A stretch of DNA of 5,171 bases. Source: Thermoplasmata archaeon. GTDB taxonomy: Archaea; Thermoplasmatota; B47-G6; B47-G6B; 47-G6. The stretch spans positions 1 to 5,171 of the forward strand of contig QMTT01000087.1 of the NCBI GenBank assembly GCA_003663565.1, given 5' to 3'. Positions within the stretch are counted from its first letter, which is position 1. Every line of letters begins with the position of its first letter. This document shows, in pieces, positions 1 through 5,136 of this stretch. The notes beneath the pieces were generated by a model. That model ran no database searches. It saw nothing but the letters and a program-made list of their open reading frames with translations, and had not been told where the DNA came from. Both the position numbers and the translations under genes were made by a program.

Positions 1-150
1 ATCCCACGTAAGGCCGCCCCAATGACGCGCTGATCAATGATGAGGCGTGGGAGGGGAAAGCCCGCGCCCGTTGCTAAAGTTTCGTAGTTGCCCAAATATA
101 GGACGTAGGCAACCACTCAAGTCCGTCAAGCACACAACGGATAAACCCCC
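1..150 (+). ncRNA. Candidate structured RNA (GC-rich island, possibly partial at the window edge)
   Basis: These 150 bases are about 56% G+C, clearly richer than the AT-rich genes beside them, which in thermophilic archaea often marks a structured RNA. Read on the plus strand, GGCGTGGG (43-50) pairs fully with CCCGCGCC (60-67) over a loop containing AGGGGAAAG, GTTGCC (87-92) pairs with GGCAAC (108-113), and GTCCGT (121-126) pairs with ACGGAT (137-142). The first and third stems each use one G-U pair that would become a mismatch on the minus strand, which favours plus-strand transcription. The first loop could also pair with CCCCC at 146-150. AGGGGAAAGCCC faintly recalls conserved region I of RNase P RNA, but the partner ACAGAA element is missing, so no family is assigned. 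An alternative is a partial minus-strand reading frame from GTG at 116 to base 1 (38 codons). It has no good SD and uses CGC/GCG/GGC codons unlike its neighbours. Confidence 0.3.
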
Positions 151-981
151 TTAAGTGCCCTCCTCAAATATCTCTTCTATCTTTTCTTGTTTCCTGATCC
201 TATGTTCTATGTATATTCCTAACGAGACGAGAATTATAGTAGTTAATGATATACCAACAGCGTCAAACATGTTATCTTTATTCAGAAGTTCTCTTCTATG
301 AACTGATACCATTTCAAGAGTGCCCTGCTTGCTTGCGTAGTATTCACCGAGAACATTTGAGTTTGATATAAAATAGCTCATGAATACTTTCTGAGTGGAG
401 TAAAATAGCATGTCTAGGGAGGTTTTTGTGGAAGATCTCACTGATGTAGAATACATGCGCAGCACGAGGTACCTTTGATAGTAGTCCTTCGAAGGCTCGT
501 AGTACACAATGTTATCTATGTTAACTGTAGAGTTTAATATTATCACTTCAAGATTAGGGACTATGCCATTTATGCATATGAGGTTTCTTATGAATGCCTT
601 GTCCGGCATGTCGAGTCCATATATTTCTATTTTAACATGTTCAAGGGCCTTAGTTGGAGTTATCCTTATGAAGTCGATAATGGTGGCATCCTGTTTTAGG
701 AACCTAACGCCTTTTACTATAAACACCACAAACGAGACATTTTCTGGAGGCCTAATGTCAAAGACAACTTCTCCATCAGAGGACACTGTCAGGTTTTCTA
801 TGCTTATACGGTCTACTATTATAGGGATAGCTCTTCCTGTATACTCGACATCTTCATATATTGTCATGGCGCTGAGAATGTCTATAGACTTTAATAATGT
901 GAATAGTATCGCAATTAGTACTATTACAATAAATTTAAAGGAGCTCTTTTTCAAGCCTTGAGGCGAGTTCATCGAGAACAT
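151..981 (-). CDS. Uncharacterised protein with two membrane segments and a large external domain
   Basis: I do not recognise the family of this 276-residue protein. A hydrophobic segment at about residues 16-31 follows a short Lys-containing N terminus (KKSSFK), and a second lies at about 241-258, followed by a basic-then-acidic tail (HRIRKQEK, then IEEIFEEGT). By the positive-inside rule both ends should be cytoplasmic and residues about 35-238 external. The external part looks rich in beta strands and carries three N-glycosylation sequons (N63-L-T, N81-V-S, N150-S-T), with none in the predicted cytoplasmic parts. The ATG at 981 lies 47 bases inside the preceding gene and has no SD. A second ATG (residue 4) and a TTG (residue 10) are alternative starts that would also keep the first membrane segment. 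The gene is the last of the LX-pfdA-ftsY run, so translation is probably coupled to the gene before it. Reality of the gene is fairly sure; its function is unknown. Confidence 0.75.
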   Translation of the reverse strand: MFSMNSPQGLKKSSFKFIVIVLIAILFTLLKSIDILSAMTIYEDVEYTGRAIPIIVDRISIENLTVSSDGEVVFDIRPPENVSFVVFIVKGVRFLKQDATIIDFIRITPTKALEHVKIEIYGLDMPDKAFIRNLICINGIVPNLEVIILNSTVNIDNIVYYEPSKDYYQRYLVLRMYSTSVRSSTKTSLDMLFYSTQKVFMSYFISNSNVLGEYYASKQGTLEMVSVHRRELLNKDNMFDAVGISLTTIILVSLGIYIEHRIRKQEKIEEIFEEGT

Positions 982-1363
982 ACATCAACAACCCTTCTGA
1001 ATGTGGACCCTCCGCGATGACCATTATCCAGAAAACACCATGGAGGGATTTCATATAGATCTTGTATTTTTCTCCAAGTTTAAGAGTAACATATAAAATA
1101 TTTTCCTTAAATGCACTCTCAATCTTCAAGAAGGATAGCATGAGAGAAGTGATTGCATCGTTAGTATCTGCATTTTTAAGTATCAAGTTCTTTATCTCCG
1201 GAGATTTTGATCTTGAGAACACGTGAATTCCATTTCTAGTTAATAAGCCTACATACTTCACCTCGGGTATTGTCTCAAATAGCTCATGGGAAAAGGCAGA
1301 CATTATGGACAATATTCCCTCAAGGAGCCCACTTTCCTCCCAATCTTCTAGGGATTTTGGCAA
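935..1363 (-). CDS. Roadblock/LC7-like small protein downstream of ftsY
   Basis: This 142-residue soluble protein has the predicted order helix (3-30), strands (36-43 and 45-51), helix (55-82), three strands (88-96, 99-106, 109-117) and a C-terminal helix (121-141). That is the alpha-beta-beta-alpha-beta-beta-beta-alpha order of the roadblock/LC7 fold. The stretch IPEVKYVGLLTRNGIHVFSR resembles the strand-turn-strand near the start of that domain. Roadblock proteins dimerise and in archaea and bacteria are commonly paired with small GTPases; the fold is assigned here from pattern, not from a search. The start is taken as TTG at 1363 because a strong SD, GAGGTGATC (1366-1374), sits just upstream. 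The longer GTG start at 1378 would place that SD inside the gene and has none of its own. The gene begins 27 bases after the ftsY stop, and its end overlaps the membrane-protein gene, so a shared role with FtsY or that protein is plausible but inferred. Confidence 0.7.
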   Translation of the reverse strand: MPKSLEDWEESGLLEGILSIMSAFSHELFETIPEVKYVGLLTRNGIHVFSRSKSPEIKNLILKNADTNDAITSLMLSFLKIESAFKENILYVTLKLGEKYKIYMKSLHGVFWIMVIAEGPHSEGLLMYVLDELASRLEKELL

Positions 1364-1365
1364 GT

Positions 1366-1374
1366 GATCACCTC
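1366..1374 (-). promoter_or_regulatory. Strong Shine-Dalgarno site deciding the roadblock-like start
   Basis: On the minus strand GAGGTGATC matches nine consecutive bases of the complement of the archaeal 16S rRNA 3' end. It lies a few bases before TTG at 1363 (five bases from GAGGTG to TTG). The GTG at 1378 is upstream of this site and has no SD of its own, so the TTG start is preferred. Confidence 0.6.
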
Positions 1375-1390
1375 GCACAAGTCAATAAGG

Positions 1391-2293
1391 TCAATGAAGG
1401 AGCTTCCCCACAAATTCTTTTGGATCAAAGGGCATTAAATCATTGTAAGATTGTCCTGTTCCGATGAAGATTACTGGTCTGCCAGTTTCATATGATATTG
1501 TGATTGCTGCACCACCCTTGGCATCAGCATCCATTTTTGTTAGTATTACGGCGTCAAAGCCAACGTTTGTGTAGAATTCTCGTGCTTGTATTATTGCATC
1601 ATTTCCCGTGAGAGCATCTCCAACGAATATTGTCATGTGTGGATTTGATACCCTCTTTATTTTCTTCATTTCTTCCATGAGGTTTCTGTTTGTCTGCATC
1701 CTACCAGCAGTATCTATGAGTACGACATCCTTTCCTCTGGCTTTAGCATGCTGTATTGCATCGAAGGCAACTGCAGCAGGGTCTGCTCCATAATCTTGAT
1801 AAATAAGCTTCACTCCAAGGCTATCACAGTGCTTTTTCAATTGCTCTATTGCTCCTGCTCTGAATGTGTCTGAAGCAGCTATTACAGGATCAAGTCCCAT
1901 GTTCTTAAGCCTATATGCAATCTTTGCTATCGTCGTTGTCTTACCGCTCCCGTTTACACCGAGAAACAATATTACGTATGGTCTTGGCCCATTCAAGACC
2001 TCGTGGTCAAAGTTTATTTTGTTCTTATTAAGGATCTCCAGCAATGTCTCTTCTAATGCCCTTGTAACCGTTTCCTCAACGGCTTTTCGTGGAACATTTA
2101 ATCCTAAGAGTTTTTTCTTAAGGTTATTACGTAATGCCTCTATTACTGGGAGAGCAACGTCTGCCTCTATTAACAGTAGCTCGAATTCGTCGAAGATGTC
2201 ATCTAAGGTCTTTTCATCGAGCTTTTTCTCTAGTACAGCACTACTTATTGAATTCTTAATGTTTTGAAAAACTCCTCTGAGTTTTTCAAGCAT
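1391..2293 (-). CDS. ftsY: Signal recognition particle receptor FtsY (SRP-family GTPase)
   Basis: FtsY is the receptor for the signal recognition particle. It docks SRP54-ribosome-nascent chain complexes at the membrane and passes them to the Sec translocon, with both GTPases hydrolysing GTP. The 300 residues hold a helical N domain (about 1-100) and a complete G domain: P-loop GVNGSGKTT (112-120), DTFRAGA (142-148) of the SRP-family insertion region, DTAGR (194-198), TKMD (252-255) and the closing GTGQ (278-281), then DLMPFDP (285-291) typical of FtsY rather than SRP54. There is no methionine-rich M domain, which also excludes SRP54. The long acidic A domain of many bacterial FtsY proteins is absent, so membrane contact must come from the N-terminal helix or a partner. 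The ATG at 2293 lies six bases after the pfdA stop, with an SD-like GGTTGAT over that stop. Identification is very secure. Confidence 0.97.
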   Translation of the reverse strand: MLEKLRGVFQNIKNSISSAVLEKKLDEKTLDDIFDEFELLLIEADVALPVIEALRNNLKKKLLGLNVPRKAVEETVTRALEETLLEILNKNKINFDHEVLNGPRPYVILFLGVNGSGKTTTIAKIAYRLKNMGLDPVIAASDTFRAGAIEQLKKHCDSLGVKLIYQDYGADPAAVAFDAIQHAKARGKDVVLIDTAGRMQTNRNLMEEMKKIKRVSNPHMTIFVGDALTGNDAIIQAREFYTNVGFDAVILTKMDADAKGGAAITISYETGRPVIFIGTGQSYNDLMPFDPKEFVGKLLH

Positions 2294-2299
2294 TCTTCA

Positions 2300-2752
2300 T
2301 CAACCTTTTCTAGCCGCTTCACCAAGTTTTACAAGTTCTTGTCTTATTTCTTCTGCTCTTTTTGATAGCTTTCTTGAGAGCTCGGCGAGATCTTGTCTTC
2401 TTTTTTGAATTTTCTCTAATGCCTCGTCTAATTTCTTAAGAGCCTCGCTGTTATCATATTCTACGAACGTCTCAGCACCTATATTCACCAAAACCCTGCT
2501 TACATCTGTTATCCTCGCTTTAATGTACACCCCTCCACCTATTGGGATTAGTGCCTCTTCATTAGCTTCGATGTCCTTAAATCCCTGAAGTGTTGCCTTC
2601 GCAAGGCTGTATTCTGATTCAAACCTCTGTAACAGTCCCTCTTCCTGTCTTATGGCATCAAGTCTTATGTATATTTCTTCAAGCTCTGTTTGCAATGCAA
2701 GGATCTTCTGCTGTATTTTTTCTACGCTTTCTTCAGGGGAAGCATTTACCAT
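2300..2752 (-). CDS. pfdA: Prefoldin alpha subunit
   Basis: Prefoldin is a hexameric cytosolic holdase, two alpha and four beta subunits in archaea, which captures unfolded proteins with coiled-coil tentacles and delivers them to the thermosome. The 150-residue product has a long N-terminal coiled coil (about 8-60), a beta-hairpin region (67-99) with the alpha-class pattern IPIGGGVYIKARI...VLVNIGAETFVEY, and a C-terminal coiled coil (101-147) rich in Lys, Glu and Arg. The length is normal for the alpha subunit. ATG at 2752 is preferred over the adjoining GTG at 2755 because GGTG (2760-2763) lies seven bases before it. The gene sits 18 bases after the LX gene and six before ftsY, an order often kept in archaea. 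The separate beta subunit gene is not in this window. Confidence 0.95.
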   Translation of the reverse strand: MVNASPEESVEKIQQKILALQTELEEIYIRLDAIRQEEGLLQRFESEYSLAKATLQGFKDIEANEEALIPIGGGVYIKARITDVSRVLVNIGAETFVEYDNSEALKKLDEALEKIQKRRQDLAELSRKLSKRAEEIRQELVKLGEAARKG

Positions 2753-2770
2753 CACAATGCACCATCCTTA

Positions 2771-3019
2771 TTACGTGATCTGACCCTCTGTGAGAAGTTT
2801 GTACTTAAACACTACTTTAGGATCTTCAGACTCTTCAGGAGATATCTTCTTGACATCGTTTATCCAAACATGATAGCGCTTTACCTTGTGTCTGCTTCCT
2901 AGGAGTGAATACGCGTACTCTTTGGCTTCATCCTCATTCCTTGCTATGACCTCTATTGAGAACTTCTGAATGAATTCACCCATTCTAACTCTCCCAGAGA
3001 CCCTGTATATCGAGAGCAT
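2771..3019 (-). CDS. rpl18a: Large-subunit ribosomal protein LX (L18Ae/L20a family)
   Basis: LX is an archaeal 50S ribosomal protein related to part of eukaryotic L18a. The 82-residue product shows the family's opening YRVSGRVRMG (5-14), then FSIEVIARNEDEAKEYAYSL, the GSRHKVKR basic segment (41-48) and a closing strand region, and its length is close to the usual 75-85. The start is ATG at 3019, because a strong GGAGGTG (3026-3032) lies six bases before it. The GTG at 3028 would add three residues and overlap that SD. It is the first gene of the minus-strand run leading through pfdA and ftsY. In many archaea the genes for L39e, L31e and aIF6 stand just before LX; here they are missing and a gene-free stretch takes their place. 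Confidence 0.93.
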   Translation of the reverse strand: MLSIYRVSGRVRMGEFIQKFSIEVIARNEDEAKEYAYSLLGSRHKVKRYHVWINDVKKISPEESEDPKVVFKYKLLTEGQIT

Positions 3020-3025
3020 TTCCTC

Positions 3026-3032
3026 CACCTCC
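3026..3032 (-). promoter_or_regulatory. Shine-Dalgarno site of the LX gene
   Basis: GGAGGTG on the minus strand is a near-perfect anti-SD complement six bases before ATG 3019. It places the start three codons downstream of the longest reading frame and shows that this mRNA has a leader. No clear TATA box was found further upstream; AATATATG near 3096-3103 is only a weak candidate. Confidence 0.7.
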
Positions 3033-3518
3033 GAAACACTAGCCTCTTTATGCTAAGGAATAACATGAAACTCTCAGATGTTAAGAAATGCTTACATATA
3101 TTGAAGGCATAAATCTTAACGTATATGATCTTGTGAGGAATCTTTTAGGAGAGTCCGCTCACATTTAAATGGACGCAATGGTTTTCATAAGGAAGAGTAC
3201 GCGTATTTCCTTTTTCAGAATCCACTGTAATGATCAAGATACCTTCAAGATTATTTAAACCTTACTACAGAGAGATCGTGTAATATATACAGCATATCAA
3301 CACTTTTCCTCTTGATTGGAAGAGTAATTCCAGAATATTTTGTTATAAATTATATAACTTTTCATTCTAGCAAGTGCTATTTTCTAAAGATCGTGGAACT
3401 GACGGATCTGTACTGTTATATGAGACAACTACTGGATGAAAGCTAAACGAAGACGTAACGGACCTCCTCCCCACCCTAGGGGCGAAAGCTTGGATCGACT
3501 TTGTCAAGATCTCCTAGG
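3033..3518. other. Gene-free stretch between LX and panB
   Basis: No frame here gives a convincing gene: the longest open stretches are about 30-40 codons and lack good start signals. What can be seen is an AT-rich inverted repeat GTTATA-AATTA-TATAAC (3342-3358), a palindrome CATTTAAATG (3162-3171), and near the panB end a GC-rich hairpin region (3461-3490). The part close to 3033 must hold the promoter of the LX operon, but its TATA box is not obvious. No tRNA and no clear C/D-box RNA was recognised. Confidence 0.6.
3461..3490 (-). repeat. GC-rich hairpin resembling an IS200/IS605-type (tnpB) right end
   Basis: On the minus strand CGCCC (3480-3484) can pair with GGGTG (3472-3476) over a CTA loop, followed by GGGAGGAGGTC. 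Many archaeal tnpB-type elements end in a similar hairpin followed by GGGGAGGA and a short tail. The patch is far more GC-rich than its surroundings. No tnpB coding remnant is present: panB lies where the transposase gene would be. It could instead be a structured 3' untranslated region of panB mRNA, whose stop codon is about 30 bases upstream. Confidence 0.3.
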
Positions 3519-4370
3519 CTATATATAGAAATCCCTTTCATACTTCTTCTTCAGATATGCCCTTACGTCGTTTGGGGCATGCCAATAATGTTCCTTAGAC
3601 GGAAACTTTCCAAGTAAGACCTCTTCTTTATACCTCCTTACACCTTCAACTATCAGAGGACTTACATCTACGTATTTCTTTGCGAATGGTGGGGGATTTT
3701 GCGTAAGTCCTATGATGTCATGTATGACTATTATCTGACCATCACAGTAGGGACCACTACCTATGCCTATCGTGGGTATCTTCAGCATCTCGGTAACAAC
3801 TTTTGTGACCTCAGCAGTTGTGAACTCAATCACTACAGCAAATGCTCCAGCTTCCTCGACAGCTTTAGCATCTTCTAGAACTTTTTCAGCACTTTCGGGA
3901 TCCTTGCCCATGAGTCTATACCCTCCTAGCTTGTTCTTCCTCTGTGGCGTCAAACCAATGTGTCCTAACACAGGAATACCTGCATTCACTAGCGTCTCTA
4001 TTGTATCGGCATATTCTATACCTCCCTCTATTTTGACGGCTTCAGCACCTGCTCTTAGAAGCTTAGCAGCGTTTACTAATGCATCTCTTTTGGAACTCTC
4101 ATATGTCATGAAGGGCATATCTGTCACAACTAGTGCTCTAGGTCTTGCTCGAGCAACAGCAGCAGTATGTCTTATCATGTCCTCTAGTGTCACTGGAAGA
4201 GTGGAGTCATAGCCTAGAACAGTCATTCCAAGGGAATCCCCTACGAGTATCAGGTCAACACCAACGGAGTCTATTAGAAGTGTTGTTGGATAATCGTAAG
4301 AGGTTATTGCAATGATTTTCTCTTTTCCCTTCTTTTTTATGATATCCCTGACGGTGATCTTTTCACTCAT
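3519..4370 (-). CDS. panB: 3-methyl-2-oxobutanoate hydroxymethyltransferase (ketopantoate hydroxymethyltransferase)
   Basis: PanB makes ketopantoate from 2-oxoisovalerate and a methylene-carrying folate or pterin cofactor, the first committed step towards pantoate and coenzyme A, in the cytosol. The 283 residues form a single TIM-barrel of normal family length. Expected active-site elements are present: TSYDYP (23-28), VGDSLG (43-48) with metal ligand D45, DMPF (84-87) with D84, KIEGG (113-117) with E115, GHIGLTPQ (136-143), LGGYRLMGK (148-156), and E182 in VVIEFTT matching the proposed catalytic glutamate. GIGSGPYCDGQ (202-212) is a further family signature. ATG at 4370 is preceded by GGGGAG (4375-4380) at four bases. 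No other pantothenate gene is nearby, and a likely TATA box close upstream suggests that it is transcribed alone. Identification is very secure. Confidence 0.97.
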   Translation of the reverse strand: MSEKITVRDIIKKKGKEKIIAITSYDYPTTLLIDSVGVDLILVGDSLGMTVLGYDSTLPVTLEDMIRHTAAVARARPRALVVTDMPFMTYESSKRDALVNAAKLLRAGAEAVKIEGGIEYADTIETLVNAGIPVLGHIGLTPQRKNKLGGYRLMGKDPESAEKVLEDAKAVEEAGAFAVVIEFTTAEVTKVVTEMLKIPTIGIGSGPYCDGQIIVIHDIIGLTQNPPPFAKKYVDVSPLIVEGVRRYKEEVLLGKFPSKEHYWHAPNDVRAYLKKKYERDFYI

Positions 4371-4403
4371 ATGACTCCCCTTTGGGTGCTTTGTGACTAT
4401 TTC

Positions 4404-4410
4404 ATTATTT
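4404..4410 (-). promoter_or_regulatory. Probable TATA box of panB
   Basis: AAATAAT on the minus strand would place transcription start near 4381, leaving a leader of about ten bases that contains the GGGGAG Shine-Dalgarno site. A second A/T run (CTAAAAATC, 4412-4420) is an alternative with a slightly longer leader. Confidence 0.4.
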
Positions 4411-4491
4411 AGATTTTTAGATGTATTTGAAATAATAAATATTTACAGAGAAAACGATAGATGGTCACAAAAACGAGAGAGAAGTTTTAGC

Positions 4492-4496
4492 AAAAA
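4492..4496 (-). terminator. Oligo-T terminator after tRNA-Thr
   Basis: Just past the tRNA 3' end the minus strand reads CCATTTTTGC. A short T run like this is the usual kind of archaeal termination signal. It is only five Ts, so read-through towards panB is possible. Confidence 0.4.
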
Positions 4497-4499
4497 TGG

Positions 4500-4573
4500 A
4501 GCCACCGCCGGGATTCGAACCCGGGACCTCCCGCTTACAAGGCGGGCGCCCTGCCGGGCTAGGCTACGGTGGC
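4500..4573 (-). tRNA. trnT: tRNA-Thr (anticodon UGU)
   Basis: The minus strand folds into a complete cloverleaf. Acceptor GCCACCG pairs with CGGTGGC, the D stem is GCCT/GGGC with GG in its loop, the anticodon stem is CCCGC/GCGGG with loop CTTGTAA, the variable region is AGGTC, and the T arm is CCGGG-TTCGAAT-CCCGG. Bases 34-36 are TGT, which reads threonine ACA codons. The discriminator base is U, as is common for archaeal tRNA-Thr. There is no intron and CCA is not encoded, so it must be added afterwards. The high GC content of the stems against an AT-rich background fits a thermophile. The gene stands alone, with its own TATA box upstream and an oligo-T tract downstream. Confidence 0.98.
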
Positions 4574-4610
4574 ATCTGTGAATATCCTAATCTTAGAGAA
4601 GATGAAGAGA

Positions 4611-4616
4611 TTTAAA
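4611..4616 (-). promoter_or_regulatory. TATA box of the tRNA-Thr gene
   Basis: TTTAAA on the minus strand (CAATTTAAATC) is centred about 40 bases before the tRNA 5' end. This predicts a start near 4587 and a 5' leader of about 14 bases to be removed by RNase P. Confidence 0.5.
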
Positions 4617-4701
4617 TTGATTACGATCTGAGACCGCACGTCTAATAACTTTTAAAGTTAAAATATAATACATTTTATGTTTGACATGAAATGACAACTC
4701 A

Positions 4702-4710
4702 TATATAATA
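4702..4710 (+). promoter_or_regulatory. TATA box for a leaderless plus-strand transcript
   Basis: TATATAATA is centred about 24-25 bases before ATG 4730, the spacing at which archaeal transcription would begin at or next to that ATG. A second copy of the same core, ATATAATAC, occurs 40 bases upstream (4663-4671 against 4703-4711). A perfect palindrome AACTTT-T-AAAGTT (4647-4659) precedes both and could be an operator. Confidence 0.55.
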
Positions 4711-4729
4711 CTTTGTGATTCCTATATGT

Positions 4730-5107
4730 ATGCCTTCTGCTATCACACTCACAGAGCTCATGAATGCCTTAAGGAATCATCCTGAACTTTATTTTACCGA
4801 TGAGGAGGCGCTTGAGGAGGCCATGAAACTAATAAAGATATTGGGCTTTGAGGGATCCGTTCTCGATAACTTTGTCCGATCTTGTGAGAGGCAACTTCTG
4901 GAGGCTTATCAAAAGTTCAATATAGTTTCATATATTAGAATAGAGATTCCAACAAGGAGTAATAGGTCAAAGACGTGGAAACTTTTCTATTGGGTACTAA
5001 ACTTCGAGTATATTAGGTACCTAAACAAGAACGGGCAGGAAAAGAAACACAATGATGATGACGGGTCGTGCTATGATATTCTTCCAGAGTACGTGTGGAA
5101 TCAGTAG
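4730..5107 (+). CDS. Hypothetical protein, 125 residues
   Basis: I do not recognise this protein. The N-terminal half looks helical and acidic (LTELMNALRNHPE, then DEEALEEAMKLIKILGFEG and a third helix to about residue 65). It is followed by strand-like IVSYIRIEIP, an aromatic stretch WKLFYWVLNFEYIRYL and a polar tail with KKHNDDDG. There is no signal peptide or membrane segment. The start is taken as ATG 4730, not GTG 4715, because the TATA box at 4702-4710 is too close to 4715 and ideally placed for leaderless transcription from 4730; no SD is seen. It is the only plus-strand gene here, so it forms a divergent pair with the tRNA gene. A second reading frame with an SD follows at once, suggesting a two-gene or longer operon. 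Codon use resembles its neighbours, which supports a real gene. Confidence 0.7.
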   Translation: MPSAITLTELMNALRNHPELYFTDEEALEEAMKLIKILGFEGSVLDNFVRSCERQLLEAYQKFNIVSYIRIEIPTRSNRSKTWKLFYWVLNFEYIRYLNKNGQEKKHNDDDGSCYDILPEYVWNQ

Positions 5108-5136
5108 ATGACCTACGTATGGAGGGGCCAATAATC

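Noticed and set aside
30..43. C/D-box guide RNA (CTGA followed by ATGATGA)
   Set aside because: The pair looks like a D'/C' junction, but no outer C box lies before it and no CTGA D box at guide distance after it.
43..67. RNase P RNA conserved region I
   Set aside because: AGGGGAAAGCCC is similar, but the pairing ACAGAA...GGCTTA element and the other expected helices are not found in the window.
1..116. Partial minus-strand reading frame of 38 codons starting at GTG 116
   Set aside because: No clear SD, about 63% G+C at third positions and CGC/CGT arginine codons unlike the AGA/AGG-using neighbours; open frames of this length arise by chance in GC-rich sequence. It is kept as the alternative to an RNA.
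509..961. Plus-strand 150-codon reading frame
   Set aside because: Antisense to the membrane-protein gene, with no SD or TATA box in a suitable place and a low-complexity Ser/Ile/Met-rich product.
1866..2267. Plus-strand 133-codon reading frame opposite ftsY
   Set aside because: The serine-rich product mirrors the Glu/Leu-rich codons of the FtsY N domain on the other strand.
3209..3319. Short minus-strand open stretch of about 37 codons in the LX-panB gap
   Set aside because: It has only TTG-type starts with a poor ribosome site and no recognisable sequence, so it is not reported as a gene.
3763..4212. Plus-strand 149-codon reading frame
   Set aside because: It lies fully opposite panB, whose active-site motifs are intact; the Ser/Ala/Thr-rich product is an antisense shadow.
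4393..4581. Plus-strand 62-codon reading frame across the tRNA region
   Set aside because: Its C-terminal part (GIRTRDLPLTRRAPCRARL) is the familiar translation of the antisense of a tRNA gene; the minus-strand cloverleaf explains it.
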